64,000 nt of DNA from Candidatus Scalindua sp. GTDB taxonomy: Bacteria; Planctomycetota; Brocadiia; Brocadiales; Scalinduaceae. Both the position numbers and the translations under genes were made by a program. A model generated the notes under the pieces. The model had not been told where the DNA came from. It did not search any database and saw only the letters and a program-made list of their open reading frames with translations. Of the stretch, positions 44,101 through 54,022 are shown one piece after another; the first letter of the stretch is position 1, and every line of letters starts with the position of its first letter. The stretch is from positions 1-64,000 of the forward strand of contig JASMMK010000015.1 of NCBI GenBank assembly GCA_030748215.1, written 5' to 3'.

Positions 44101-44640
44101 ATGGAGCCATTGGAAAAGAAATCTCCTGATGAAGTTAAGAGAATAGTAGAGGCTGTTTTATTTGCTGTTCAAGAACCTATTTCTGCACGTAAACTGAGTG
44201 ATATAGTTGGTGATACTGATACTAAAGAAATTCAGGAAGTAATACGGCAATTACGGGAGGAGTATGACACTCATGATCGCGTTTTTCAGATTGAAGAGAT
44301 TGCAAACGGATTTCAATTGCTTTCCCGTCCCGAATACCATGAGTGGATATCTAAAATACGTAAAAAGAGTAACGAAGGCAAGCTTTCGCAACTGGCTTTG
44401 GAAACCCTGGCAATTATTGCGTACAAACAGCCTATCATACGTGCAGACATTGAGGCAATACGTGGTGTTCAATCCGGCCAAATGATTAGAACACTGGTTG
44501 AAAGGGGCCTTGTAAAGATTACAGGTCGTGATGAGGTATTGGGGCGTCCTCTCCTGTATGGGACCACCACAAAGTTTCTGGATCATTTTGGTCTGAAATC
44601 AACCAAAGACCTTCCTAAAGTAGAAGATCTGGAAATGTGA
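44101..44640 (+). CDS. scpB: Segregation and condensation protein ScpB
   Basis: ScpB is the kleisin-associated winged-helix subunit of the SMC condensin. The 179-residue protein shows the family blocks LFAVQEPISARKLSDIVG near the start and LSQLALETLAIIAYKQPIIRADIEAIRGV, followed by RTLVERGLVKITGRDEVLGRPLLYGTT. scpA is not adjacent here. It lies 73 bases after the HtrA-like gene and is convergent with nifJ. Confidence 0.96.
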   Translation: MEPLEKKSPDEVKRIVEAVLFAVQEPISARKLSDIVGDTDTKEIQEVIRQLREEYDTHDRVFQIEEIANGFQLLSRPEYHEWISKIRKKSNEGKLSQLALETLAIIAYKQPIIRADIEAIRGVQSGQMIRTLVERGLVKITGRDEVLGRPLLYGTTTKFLDHFGLKSTKDLPKVEDLEM

Positions 44641-44722
44641 CATAAGCATTGATAACAAGAATACGTAATATATGTTTCAGGACACTAACCTGCCCTTTAC
44701 GAATGCCGTGTTTACACACATC

Positions 44723-47700
44723 TTATGCAGAAGGATCCCACTCTGCCATATGTTTGAGTAAGTTCCATCTTCTCTTGATGTCTGCTTTTGACTGCTCCAT
44801 TAGCTCCTTTGCAGCCTCCGGATCAGCTGCTCTTAACGTCTTGTAGCGGTTTTCACGATAGGCATACTCTTCGAATGGAGTTGAAGGGGCTTTACTGTTA
44901 ATTTGAAGAGGGTTTTTTCCCTGTGCTTCTAGTTCAGGATTATATCGATAGAGCGGCCAGTAACCACTTGTTACGGCCTTCTTCATCGCATCTATACTCT
45001 TACTCATATCCATGCCATGTGCAATACAGACTGAATATGCAATTATCAACGCAGGACCGTCATATGCCTCTGCTTCCGCAAATGCCTTAAGTGTTTGTGC
45101 CGGATTCGCACCAAAGCTCACCTGGGCAACATAAACATTACCGTATGTTGACATTATCATACCGATATTCTTCTTAGGGGTTCTTTTTCCACCGGCTGCA
45201 AACTGGGCTACTGCTCCCAGCGGCGTCGCCTTTGACATCTGACCACCGGTATTTGAATACACTTCCGTGTCCATGATCAATAACTTAATGTTCTCTCCTG
45301 TTGCCAGTACGTGATCAACTCCTCCATAACCGATATCATAACCCCAGCCATCTCCTCCGACTGACCATACGCTCTTTTTGATGATATAGTCAGCCTGGGA
45401 TAGCAAGCTCTTTGCTTCCGGAGAATCGCATTCTGAAAGCTTTTTCTTCATTGCATCAACACGTTCTCTCTGTTCCTCTATATCTTCCTGTTTAGATACG
45501 TTTGCATTTTCCTTGATTGCGCCAAATAACTCCTTCAGATCTGCAAAAGATGGGTCTGCAGCAAGGCGGTCTATCAACTCTATCGCTTGCGTATGGAACC
45601 TGTCCATTGTCTGTCGCATACCAAGACCAAACTCTGCAGTGTCTTCAAATAGAGAATTTGACCATGCAGGTCCTCTACCATCATCTCTTGTTGTGTAAGG
45701 TGTCGTTGGAAGGTTTCCACCGTAGATAGAACTGCAACCAGTTGCATTTGCGATCATCAGACGGTCACCAAACATCTGTGTCATCAGTTTAATATAAGGC
45801 GTTTCTCCGCAACCCAGACATGCACCACTATATTCAAAAAGAGGTTTGACGAACTGGCTTCCTTTAACACTGGTAACACTGAATCTTGATCTATCAGTTT
45901 CAGGAAGATTGAGAAAGAAATCGTAATTTTCTGCTTCACTCTTGCGAAGCGGTTCCTGGAACTTCATGTTTATTGCCTTAACGCCTTCTATTACGTTTCC
46001 ATCAGAATCCTTTTTCTTTCCCGGACAGTTGAAAACACACGAAGCACAACCTGTACAGTCCTCAGGTGCAACCTGTACAGTAAACTTAAGCCCCTTAAGG
46101 TCTTTTCCTGTTGCGTCTATAGATTGATATGTGGAAGGCGCGTCTTTGAGTTCTGAAGCATCGTATGCTTTTACCCTTATGCTGGCATGTGGGCAGACAA
46201 ATGAGCACTGGGCGCATTGAATACATGCATCAGGTTCCCATACAGGGATATTAACACCGATATTTCTCTTTTCATATTGAGTTGTTCCGGTTGGCCATGT
46301 TCCGTCATCAGGCATTTTTGATACGGGAAGAGAGTCTCCTTTGTCGGCCAGCAATGTGGCTGTTACGTCCTTAACAAATGCAGGCGCATGATCAGGAACA
46401 GGAGGACGCATACATTTACAGCTGGTAGCCTTAACAGGGACTGGCACTTCGACAATATTCTGTAATGCGGTATCTACCGCTTTATGATTTAAATTTACTA
46501 TATCCTCGCCCTTCCTCATATACGTCTTCTTGATTTCCGTTTTTATTGCTTTAACGGCGTCCTCTTTAGGGATAATTCCTGATATAACAAAAAATGCCGT
46601 CTGCATGATCATGTTTATCCTCGCACCGAGACCAATTTCCTCAGCAAGTGCAATGGCATCGATAATGTAGAACTTCATTTTTTTGGATATAAGCTGCTCC
46701 TGCACTTCAACAGGTAATGTGTCCCACACATCATCTTTGTTGTACGAAGTGGTAAGAAGGAACGTTGCTCCGTCTTCTGCGTTTGACAGCATATCTATCT
46801 TATCCGGAAACGAAGGATTATGACACGCGATGAAATTTGCCTTTTTTATGAGATACGGCTTCTGTATTTTATCTTTTCCGAATCTAAGATGAGATACTGT
46901 TGTCGCACCTGATTTTTTAGAATCATAAACGAAGTACGCTTGTGAATAATTATCTGTTTCGTTTCCGATGATTTTAATGGTATTTTTATTTGCTCCTACA
47001 GTGCCGTCAGCCCCTAAACCATAGAATAGTGATCTGAATTCACCTTTGTCGCCAATATCGAAAGACTCATCATATTCAAGGCTGGTGCCGGTTACATCAT
47101 CTTTAATTCCAATCGTAAAGTGGTTTTTGGAGTTTTCTGATGAAAGGTTGTCGTATATTGCTTTTACCATTGCAGGAGTAAAGTCTTTTGAGCCAAGACC
47201 ATAACGTCCGCCAATTATTTTTGGATATGTCTTCAATTTTGATGTGCCTCTATCCATCATCTCACCAATGGCAGTTCTGACATCAAGATATAAAGGTTCA
47301 CCAATTGCTCCTGGTTCCTTGGTACGGTCAAGTACCGCAATTGACTTTACGCTTGATGGTAAACTCTCGTCAAAAGCCTCTATGTCAAATGGCCTGTAAA
47401 GCCTGACCAGGACTATCCCTAGCTTTTCACCTTTGGCATTTAGTGCGTCTACAGTATTCAATACGGTCTCGCAAGCTGAACCCATAATGATAATGATACT
47501 CTCTGCATCCGGGTCACCCAGATAATCGAACAGTTTATATTTGCGTCCGACTACTTCAGCAAACTTGTCCATTGCCTTCTGAACAATTCCTGGTGTTGCA
47601 TCATAGTACTTGTTTACAGTTTCTCTTCCCTGGAAATATACGTCCGGATTCTGTGATGTACCACGAATATTTGGACGATCAGGGGTAAGACCTCTCTTAC

Positions 47701-48310
47701 GGTGGGCAATAACAAGATCATCATCTATTACTGCACGCATATCATCAAAACTGAGCTCTTCAATCTTCTGGACCTCATGGGATGTCCTGAATCCGTCAAA
47801 GAAATGCATGAAAGGGATTCTGGATTCAAGTGTGGCTGCTTGAGCGATAAGTGCAAAATCCATTGACTCTTGAACGTTTTGAGAACATAACATGGCAAAG
47901 CCGGTAGAACGTGCAGCCATTACGTCTGAATGATCTCCAAAGATAGATAATCCCTGAGCAGCAAGTGAACGGGCAGTTATATGAAATACTGTCGGTGTCA
48001 GCTCACCAGCAATTTTGTACATGTTTGGAATTATTAGGAGAAGACCTTGAGACGCGGAAATAGTTGTGGCCATTGCCCCAGTAGTAAGTGAGCCATGTAC
48101 CGCTCCAGCAACACCTGCTTCGGATTGCATCTGACTGACCATTGGAACTGATTCCCATATATTTTTCTGTCCTTTCGCGGACTTAGCATCACAGATTTCC
48201 GCAATAGGAGAAGATGGTGTTATCGGATAAATTGTGATAATTTCATTAGTGGCGTGTACTACGTGTGCACATGCAGTACAACCATCAACTATGACCGTTT
48301 TTCGACTCAT
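44723..48310 (-). CDS. nifJ: Pyruvate:ferredoxin (flavodoxin) oxidoreductase, single-chain
   Basis: The homodimeric enzyme interconverts pyruvate and acetyl-CoA plus CO2 with ferredoxin as electron carrier; in anammox-type autotrophs it runs in the carboxylating direction after the Wood-Ljungdahl pathway (established for the group, inferred here). The 1195-residue chain carries the YPITPSSPIAE N-terminus and the transketolase-like domains. Two [4Fe-4S] ferredoxin motifs are present (CIQCAQCSFVCPHAS and CTGCASCVFNCP, about residues 690-760), and a third cluster cysteine set lies around CLGCGETPY. The TPP-binding region GDGWGYDIGYGG to VYSNTGGQMSKATP follows. A flavodoxin gene at 60.7 kb could be a partner but is distant. 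Confidence 0.97.
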   Translation of the reverse strand: MSRKTVIVDGCTACAHVVHATNEIITIYPITPSSPIAEICDAKSAKGQKNIWESVPMVSQMQSEAGVAGAVHGSLTTGAMATTISASQGLLLIIPNMYKIAGELTPTVFHITARSLAAQGLSIFGDHSDVMAARSTGFAMLCSQNVQESMDFALIAQAATLESRIPFMHFFDGFRTSHEVQKIEELSFDDMRAVIDDDLVIAHRKRGLTPDRPNIRGTSQNPDVYFQGRETVNKYYDATPGIVQKAMDKFAEVVGRKYKLFDYLGDPDAESIIIIMGSACETVLNTVDALNAKGEKLGIVLVRLYRPFDIEAFDESLPSSVKSIAVLDRTKEPGAIGEPLYLDVRTAIGEMMDRGTSKLKTYPKIIGGRYGLGSKDFTPAMVKAIYDNLSSENSKNHFTIGIKDDVTGTSLEYDESFDIGDKGEFRSLFYGLGADGTVGANKNTIKIIGNETDNYSQAYFVYDSKKSGATTVSHLRFGKDKIQKPYLIKKANFIACHNPSFPDKIDMLSNAEDGATFLLTTSYNKDDVWDTLPVEVQEQLISKKMKFYIIDAIALAEEIGLGARINMIMQTAFFVISGIIPKEDAVKAIKTEIKKTYMRKGEDIVNLNHKAVDTALQNIVEVPVPVKATSCKCMRPPVPDHAPAFVKDVTATLLADKGDSLPVSKMPDDGTWPTGTTQYEKRNIGVNIPVWEPDACIQCAQCSFVCPHASIRVKAYDASELKDAPSTYQSIDATGKDLKGLKFTVQVAPEDCTGCASCVFNCPGKKKDSDGNVIEGVKAINMKFQEPLRKSEAENYDFFLNLPETDRSRFSVTSVKGSQFVKPLFEYSGACLGCGETPYIKLMTQMFGDRLMIANATGCSSIYGGNLPTTPYTTRDDGRGPAWSNSLFEDTAEFGLGMRQTMDRFHTQAIELIDRLAADPSFADLKELFGAIKENANVSKQEDIEEQRERVDAMKKKLSECDSPEAKSLLSQADYIIKKSVWSVGGDGWGYDIGYGGVDHVLATGENIKLLIMDTEVYSNTGGQMSKATPLGAVAQFAAGGKRTPKKNIGMIMSTYGNVYVAQVSFGANPAQTLKAFAEAEAYDGPALIIAYSVCIAHGMDMSKSIDAMKKAVTSGYWPLYRYNPELEAQGKNPLQINSKAPSTPFEEYAYRENRYKTLRAADPEAAKELMEQSKADIKRRWNLLKHMAEWDPSA

Positions 48311-48857
48311 AAGTATCTCCTCGAACTAGCTTAGCTTGAAAACTAATTACAATGTATTAATTGTTGATTACAAAGATATTTTAAAATAATACGTTTCTTT
48401 AAATATGATAAAGCTCTCATTTTTTATAAAAATTGAGAGAATATATTTCAAATATTGCCGAAGCGGTTAACTATAATGTATTTATCAAAAAAGTAAACAA
48501 AATTTTAGCGATACAGCTGTTATGTTGTTATTCTATACATGGTTATCTTGAAATCTGAATTAAATATAAAAAGACGACATTTCAGCATTTCATAGAGTTA
48601 ATATTCTTTAATATTTTCCTTGCCTTTTCCCTTGTCTCTAATACTATGGACAAAAGTTCAGCCTTGAATAATGAGTAACTTGCATCAAAATGGCAATCGG
48701 CTGTCGATTAAATACTTGAAATATAGGTCATGATTGGTTGGCTTAATAGTCGTTTGTACGCATTTCTTTACGATAACGATTAATATTGAAAAAAAATCAG
48801 AGTGAAATACTAAAACAGGAACCTTTTTGTTTAATAAGCTGTTATAAATGGTGATGT
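48311..48857. other. Divergent regulatory region nifJ / ECF sigma
   Basis: The 547-bp AT-rich gap lies between two divergent genes and should contain both promoters. GGAACC at about 48819-48824, near the sigma gene, is the consensus -35 element of many ECF sigma factors and suggests autoregulation, but the matching -10 is not clear. No gene or repeat is seen. Confidence 0.45.
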
Positions 48858-49463
48858 ATGAAAGACTTTGGCAACCAGGAAAGTAAAATTAAGGAGTTTG
48901 AAGCTGCAGCACTTGAACACATAGATTCGCTCTTTAACTTTGGAATGCGGATGACTGGAAACCGGGAAGCGGCTGAAGATCTCGTTCAAGAGACATATCT
49001 TAAGGTACACAGGTTCTCACATACGTTTAAGGACGGTTCAAACTTAAAGGCGTGGTTGTTCAAGATATTACGAAATACCTTTATTAATACGTTTAGAAAG
49101 AAGATTAAAGAGCCGAAATCGGTTCATTATGATGAGGTTGAAGATTTTTATCTATTCAATAAAATTAAAACTGCTAAAAAAGAAGGAGACTATGTAAGTG
49201 GTGAGTCTTCTGATGTTTATGAGTTTCTCGAAGATGAAGTAAAAAATGCTGTTAATGGTCTACCGCTTGCTTTCAGGGAAGTTGTTTTATATTCGGATAT
49301 TGAGGATCTCAGTTATGGAGAAATATCAGAAATTGTCGGATGTCCGATAGGGACAGTGAAATCTAGACTTTTCAGAGCAAGGAAATTGTTGTGGAAATCA
49401 TTATGGAACTACGCAAATGAAAGAGGTTATTTGAAAGAAAGGCAGGAGGGAAAAGAAATATAA
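48858..49463 (+). CDS. ECF-family RNA polymerase sigma factor
   Basis: The 201-residue protein has sigma region 2 (DSLFNFGMRMTGNREAAEDLVQETYLKVHRF and SNLKAWLFKILRNTFINTFRKK) and region 4 (GLPLAFREVVLYSDIEDLSYGEISEIVGCPIGTVKSRLFRARKLL). Regions 1 and 3 are absent, as in extracytoplasmic-function sigma factors. Region 4 is well preserved around the KSRLFRAR helix. The stop and the start of the next gene share one base (TAATG), so it is co-translated with its anti-sigma. The class resembles the RpoE-like ECF02/ECF11 broad group, but I cannot assign it more finely. Confidence 0.95.
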   Translation: MKDFGNQESKIKEFEAAALEHIDSLFNFGMRMTGNREAAEDLVQETYLKVHRFSHTFKDGSNLKAWLFKILRNTFINTFRKKIKEPKSVHYDEVEDFYLFNKIKTAKKEGDYVSGESSDVYEFLEDEVKNAVNGLPLAFREVVLYSDIEDLSYGEISEIVGCPIGTVKSRLFRARKLLWKSLWNYANERGYLKERQEGKEI

Positions 49464-50302
49464 TGACTTGTAAAGAAGCTATTGAACAACTCCACGAATT
49501 CCTGGATAAAGAACTTGATGATACGATTTACTCTAAAATCAGACAGCATATTGATATGTGCCATAAATGTTGTGAAAAGTTTGAGTTTGAGCAGTCACTA
49601 ATGAAAGTCGTAAGAGAAAAGAGTCAGCGTCACAAAACACCTCAACATGTGCTGCAAAGCATCGTAAGTCAGTGGGCGGAGTTGAATGAAGAACGCAGCA
49701 AGCCGGAACCTGTAGCTGTAGAGCCTGTAGCGGTACACGGAAAAGGCATATTTGGTTTCTTTACGTTAAAGCCTGCATATACGATGGCTGTCTTATTGCC
49801 TATGACTATCATAGGTCTTGCCGCATATCTCGCTTTTTTCAGACCAGCAGAATACTCTCCTATAGTTAAAGTTGCGGCAGAACGTCACGATAGTTTTGTT
49901 AATAACAATATGCACCTTGATCTTGTCAGCTCAGATCGAAATGAGATAAGAAGGCATTTTGAAAATTCACAACGTTCTAACTTTGCTGTAGATGTTCCTG
50001 AATGTAATGGGCGTGAAATGGAACTCTTAGGCTGTAAGAAGTACAGTCGGGACGGGAAGAAAAGCGCTTATGTTGGATTCAGAGGACGCCAGAATAAAAT
50101 ATCATTGGAGATGGTAGACGGTTCAGGGATGAATATAGATAAGTTTCCGCACGAATTTTACAAAGGTCGATCATATTACTTTGGAAAATACAAAGGTTAT
50201 AATGTAGTTATATGGAAACATGGCAATACACTGTATAGTCTGACTTCGACAGTGGATAGAGAAGGGCTTATGCGTGTAGCCAGTGAAACCATACTTCCAT
50301 AG
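49463..50302 (+). CDS. Membrane zinc-finger anti-sigma factor
   Basis: The 279-residue protein starts with the anti-sigma zinc-finger (ZAS/zf-HC2) motif HxxxCxxC (HIDMCHKC, near residues 32-39), preceded by the C-K-E-A-I-E-Q-L helix start. A transmembrane helix lies at about residues 104-124 (TMAVLLPMTIIGLAAYLAFF). About 155 periplasmic residues follow, with Cys pairs (ECNGREMELLGCKKY) and a beta-rich end. It should sequester the preceding sigma factor at the membrane and release it on an envelope or redox signal. The overlap with the sigma gene supports the pairing. Confidence 0.92.
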   Translation: MTCKEAIEQLHEFLDKELDDTIYSKIRQHIDMCHKCCEKFEFEQSLMKVVREKSQRHKTPQHVLQSIVSQWAELNEERSKPEPVAVEPVAVHGKGIFGFFTLKPAYTMAVLLPMTIIGLAAYLAFFRPAEYSPIVKVAAERHDSFVNNNMHLDLVSSDRNEIRRHFENSQRSNFAVDVPECNGREMELLGCKKYSRDGKKSAYVGFRGRQNKISLEMVDGSGMNIDKFPHEFYKGRSYYFGKYKGYNVVIWKHGNTLYSLTSTVDREGLMRVASETILP

Positions 50303-50398
50303 GTATGGAAATGTTCAAGTCGTCTAATATTTAACAGGCAATAGCATTTCTGTTAATTGACAAAAATTGTTTTCTTAACCGATTACCAGACACTCTAC

Positions 50399-51064
50399 AT
50401 GAGTACAACTCTTATTATATTCGCAAAGAGTCCTATTCCCGGTAAAGTTAAAACAAGGCTCACTCCTCATATTACTCCCACAGAAGCTGCAGAATTATAT
50501 CAAGGATTTATTACCGACATAATCTGTAGCACACGCAAGCTGAAATGCGAACGAATAACTCTTGCATATACGCCCTCAGATGCGGAAACCACATTTCATA
50601 GTATATGCGGTAAATCAGTAAATTATTTACCACAGAAAGGGGATAATCTTGGTGAGCGAATGAAGAGTGCCTTCAAGTACTCTTTTGATAAAGGCTCAAC
50701 AAGAACTGTAATTATCGGTACAGACAGTCCTACACTTCCATTATCTTACATTCAGAAAGCCTTTGACGCATTAAAAGAAGTACCTGTCGCAATAGGGCCT
50801 ACTTTCGATGGTGGTTATTATCTTATAGGTCTTTCAGGGCAGAACGATGCAATTTTTGATGGTATAGACTGGAGCACATCAAAAGTATTCGACCAGACTC
50901 TGACAAGGATACAGGCTAAAAATAAACAATTATATGTGCTTCCTCCATGGTATGATATTGATACCCTGGACAATCTGGAATTTCTACGGTCGCACATTCT
51001 GGCAATGAAGCTTAGCGGTTCTTCAGGTATTCCGGAAAAGACAATGCAATCTTTAAAGATATAG
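50399..51064 (+). CDS. DUF2064/TIGR04282-family nucleotide-diphospho-sugar-transferase-like protein
   Basis: The protein of about 221 residues matches the DUF2064 family (rSAM/selenodomain-associated transferase 1). The start is set at the ATG at 50399 because the family pattern begins at LIIFAKSPIPGKVKTRLTP; an upstream TTG at 50357 lacks a ribosome binding site. The GT-A-like features are GTDSPTLP, where the Asp is the metal-binding position, and TFDGGYYLIGL. Substrate is unknown; family members occur in gene sets with radical SAM proteins, and one such gene lies 4 kb away on the opposite strand. It follows the anti-sigma gene by about 100 bases and precedes the DUF3108 gene by 10. Confidence 0.88.
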   Translation: MSTTLIIFAKSPIPGKVKTRLTPHITPTEAAELYQGFITDIICSTRKLKCERITLAYTPSDAETTFHSICGKSVNYLPQKGDNLGERMKSAFKYSFDKGSTRTVIIGTDSPTLPLSYIQKAFDALKEVPVAIGPTFDGGYYLIGLSGQNDAIFDGIDWSTSKVFDQTLTRIQAKNKQLYVLPPWYDIDTLDNLEFLRSHILAMKLSGSSGIPEKTMQSLKI

Positions 51065-51074
51065 AAGGATTTAT

Positions 51075-51944
51075 ATGGCAAAGGCATTAATAAAGTTATG
51101 TTTTACTATCAGCATAATATGCTTACTGTTCATATCCTTCATCAATATCGACACTTTATGTTCAGAAGAAGATGTGAGCAAAGACATTGTCACTACACAC
51201 ACCGGCTTATCCCATATAACTGAAACAGAATGTGATATTACAAAGTTTGTTGGAGAGTCTCTCAAACTTGATGTTGGATTCTGGATATTTAATAAAATTG
51301 GCACAGTGGAGCTTCAAACACTACGCGACGGTAATAACATAGTAGTTACGATAGATGGCTCAACAACAGGCATGATTGACAGCATTCTCCACAGGCACAA
51401 TTTATACAAGACAACTCTGACGCTTGACAAAGACCTGAAAAGGCTGAAACCACTGAATACGTATGAAAAGAAGATTAAGGGGGACAAAGAGAGGGTTAAG
51501 GTTACAGACTACGATTATATAAATAATATGCGTAAGTTCACGATATGGAGAAACGGGAAATTTCGCAGGGAATGCGAAGTTAAGCTTGACAGTAGGGTAA
51601 GTGACGACGGAATCTCGGCGTTTTATAACCTCAGAAGTGAAAGGTACGGGGAAATAAAAGATGGGGCCAAATTCAATATTTGTACAGCTTACAAGGACAG
51701 GACTTCTGACTCTACAATCTACGTACGCACCCCGGTAAACTCTGACAGTTTATATAAACAGATGGGATCTGATCTCACTGCGAGCTTTGCGGCGGAGCTC
51801 AACATTGACCCGGAAGTCTTCGACTCTAAGGACGGAAAAGTTGTAATTCTATTTACAGATGATCTCCTGCCAATAGGATTTATTGCAAAGAATGTCTTTG
51901 GGTTTGGAGATTTGTATGGCAATCTGGAAGAGGAAACAAATTAA
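51075..51944 (+). CDS. DUF3108-family exported protein
   Basis: The 289-residue protein has a short N-terminal hydrophobic segment (about residues 8-25) consistent with a signal peptide, then a beta-rich region. The pattern VGESLKLDVGFWIFNKIGTVELQTL with later TVKLTPD-like FRRECEVKLDS segments and the closing DGKVVILFTDDLLPIGF resembles DUF3108 proteins, periplasmic proteins of unknown function. The ATG is 10 bases after the transferase gene and has GAAGGA upstream, so the two are cotranscribed. Its stop overlaps the stop of the convergent gene by four bases. Confidence 0.8.
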   Translation: MAKALIKLCFTISIICLLFISFINIDTLCSEEDVSKDIVTTHTGLSHITETECDITKFVGESLKLDVGFWIFNKIGTVELQTLRDGNNIVVTIDGSTTGMIDSILHRHNLYKTTLTLDKDLKRLKPLNTYEKKIKGDKERVKVTDYDYINNMRKFTIWRNGKFRRECEVKLDSRVSDDGISAFYNLRSERYGEIKDGAKFNICTAYKDRTSDSTIYVRTPVNSDSLYKQMGSDLTASFAAELNIDPEVFDSKDGKVVILFTDDLLPIGFIAKNVFGFGDLYGNLEEETN

Positions 51945-52951
51945 TGATTATCACCTTCTGATGGCACAGAATCCGCAATTGCCCATTCAAGTTTTGACAG
52001 AACGAACAGCCCGGCACCAGCCCATACTAATCCCCTGAACCTTCTCAGTATCCCAAATGTCAGAGCAATACCTGCGCTTAGTTTAAGACTAACAAAAATT
52101 GCTATAATACCTCCCTCCTGGCCTCCAACACTCCCTGGTATAAAGGAAGTTATTCCCTTGGCAACAGTTGCAAGTGATTCTATGATATAGGTAGAGACAG
52201 TATCTATGGGTACATTTAGAAAGTAAAGAATCAGGAACGTTTCTATTAGTCCTGCAATGTAGCCAAGAAAGCAATAAACAAAAGAGTAAAAGGCCTTCTT
52301 TTTATTATGGCTGTAAAACCGGTATATATTTTTATCAAGCTCCAACAATCTTTCTTCTCTTTCCTCAATATAGCGTATCTTTATCCTGAACCGACGTAAT
52401 AGCTTCAGCAGGGAAGCAAAGAGCCCTTGCCTCTGAGCGAAAACAATAAACATTATTATGGGAATCCCCAACAGTATTATTGCTATAGAACTTATTAAAC
52501 GGGAACCAGATACATTTAATTTGAAGAGAAGAAAGACAACTCCAATCATTACAAAGACTATCTGTGATATTATCAATATTGTTTTCGAAATAACAACGGA
52601 AGTCATCCCTTCTACCATCGGCACTTTATGTTTCTTCAGGAAATACGCTTTCATTGGCTCACCAGCGAAGTTTGCAGACGGTATTATCCAGTTCAGTGAT
52701 TCACCGGCAAGCCTTATTAAGAAGAGGTCTTTAAAACTAATCTTTGAACTTGTAAAGGCATATTTCCATCCCAGTGTGTCGAAAATAAATACAAGTGAGA
52801 ATGGCAGGAGTAGAAGCAAGACCTTCCACTTTAAAACAACCAGCTGGTGATAAATAGTCGAGGGACCAACCTTGTAGATTAAAACCAAAAAAATAGCACA
52901 GCCAGCAATCAAAAGTATTATTTTAAATTTTTTCTTATTTTCTTTATTCAT
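51941..52951 (-). CDS. Flippase-like/lysylphosphatidylglycerol synthase TM-domain protein
   Basis: The 336-residue protein has about eight transmembrane helices and belongs to the UPF0104/LPG_synthase_TM family (lysylphosphatidylglycerol synthase transmembrane-like, TIGR00374). Family blocks include LIRLAGESLNWIIPSANFAGEPMKAYFLKK and SVGGQEGGIIAIFVSL with the IPGSVGGQEGG motif. No soluble synthase domain follows, so it probably acts as a lipid or isoprenoid-linked intermediate flippase. It is the last gene of the reverse-strand group that starts with the TIM-barrel gene; 135 bases separate it from the kinase gene. Confidence 0.9.
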   Translation of the reverse strand: MNKENKKKFKIILLIAGCAIFLVLIYKVGPSTIYHQLVVLKWKVLLLLLPFSLVFIFDTLGWKYAFTSSKISFKDLFLIRLAGESLNWIIPSANFAGEPMKAYFLKKHKVPMVEGMTSVVISKTILIISQIVFVMIGVVFLLFKLNVSGSRLISSIAIILLGIPIIMFIVFAQRQGLFASLLKLLRRFRIKIRYIEEREERLLELDKNIYRFYSHNKKKAFYSFVYCFLGYIAGLIETFLILYFLNVPIDTVSTYIIESLATVAKGITSFIPGSVGGQEGGIIAIFVSLKLSAGIALTFGILRRFRGLVWAGAGLFVLSKLEWAIADSVPSEGDNH

Positions 52952-53085
52952 TTAGATCCAGAACACTCAAAAAATAATGTGGGAGTGATTTAATAATTGT
53001 ACTGGTGACTTTTGGTAGACATGAAGTATAAGATATGGATTTGCAAACGGCAAGAGTTAGTTTTGTTTTGTGTACTTCGTTTTTT

Positions 53086-53955
53086 CTAAACGGCGTTGTC
53101 ACTTTCTCCTTCTCTTACATCCATAGCCTTTAGCATTTCCTCTTTGTTCTTCTTAACGTAATTGTAAATCCCTTTTTTCTCTTGTTCTATTTTTTCATCA
53201 TATCTTGTTATGATAATAATAAAAAGGCATGGCAGAAAATATTCTTTTCTACCCTTTCCCGCTTTAACCTCTTCCCAATAGAATTTTGCAATTATCTGCC
53301 TTCCAAACCATTCAATTAATGACCCTAGTTTTGTTTTACCATTTAGTGATCTTCCTGATTTTATTAAATAATAAGTCCTTGCTATATCCAGATATTTATT
53401 GCTTACAAACATATTTGCCCAATCAATCACTTTGAAATCGTGGTTTTGATCTACAAACACATTCTCAGGATGATAATCACCGTGACATATCTCATTATTA
53501 TTAATTGTGCTCAAATATTTTAGAACTGTTTTCTTCTCAGGATCAGATAATAAACATGAACTCGATATTCTCTGCCTTAATTTACCTGTATAGTTTGGAA
53601 TAGCTTTAACGTTGATATTATTTATTCTCTTTTGGGTTTGAGCAAATTTGCGTATTATCCTGCGTGCATTTATAATATTCCCTGAAAGATAATCAGACAG
53701 CATTTTTCCTTTGATCTTCTCGTATACAATTCCAGTTCTGTTTTTAATATGAACAATATCATATACCCTGGGTACAAGACTGGTTGTAGTAGAAATGCCT
53801 TTTGCTATAAGATATTCGTCTTCTATGGTCTTAACACTGAAAGCAGAATAAAATAGTTTCAATACCTTATCATCCTCATAATCATATACTTCAGCAGTCC
53901 GTCCTATCCCAATCTTTTTCATAATAATATTCCAATTCTTTATCCAATCAATCAC
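53086..53955 (-). CDS. Aminoglycoside-phosphotransferase/choline-kinase-like protein
   Basis: The product (about 279-289 residues) has a protein-kinase-like fold of the APH/choline kinase type. The catalytic loop is ICHGDYHPENVFVD with the Asp base, and the metal site VIDWANM replaces the usual DW(E/D). The N-terminal GIGRTAEVYDYEDDKVLKLF stands for the nucleotide loop. Possible starts are ATG 53955 or, preferred for the family pattern, ATG 53922. The substrate is probably a small alcohol or sugar in the pathway encoded by its neighbours. It lies downstream of the radical SAM gene on the same strand, with about 70 bases between. Confidence 0.85.
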   Translation of the reverse strand: MIDWIKNWNIIMKKIGIGRTAEVYDYEDDKVLKLFYSAFSVKTIEDEYLIAKGISTTTSLVPRVYDIVHIKNRTGIVYEKIKGKMLSDYLSGNIINARRIIRKFAQTQKRINNINVKAIPNYTGKLRQRISSSCLLSDPEKKTVLKYLSTINNNEICHGDYHPENVFVDQNHDFKVIDWANMFVSNKYLDIARTYYLIKSGRSLNGKTKLGSLIEWFGRQIIAKFYWEEVKAGKGRKEYFLPCLFIIIITRYDEKIEQEKKGIYNYVKKNKEEMLKAMDVREGESDNAV

Positions 53956-54022
53956 TTACAAATTGATTGGCTATATCAGTATTGGTATCAGATTTTGCAC
54001 TCGTTAATAAATACGACTATCA

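Noticed and set aside
48311-48857. A tRNA or riboswitch in the nifJ/sigma gap and other long gaps.
   Set aside because: No cloverleaf with T-loop GTTCRANNC motif or known riboswitch core was found by eye; a covariance search would be decisive.
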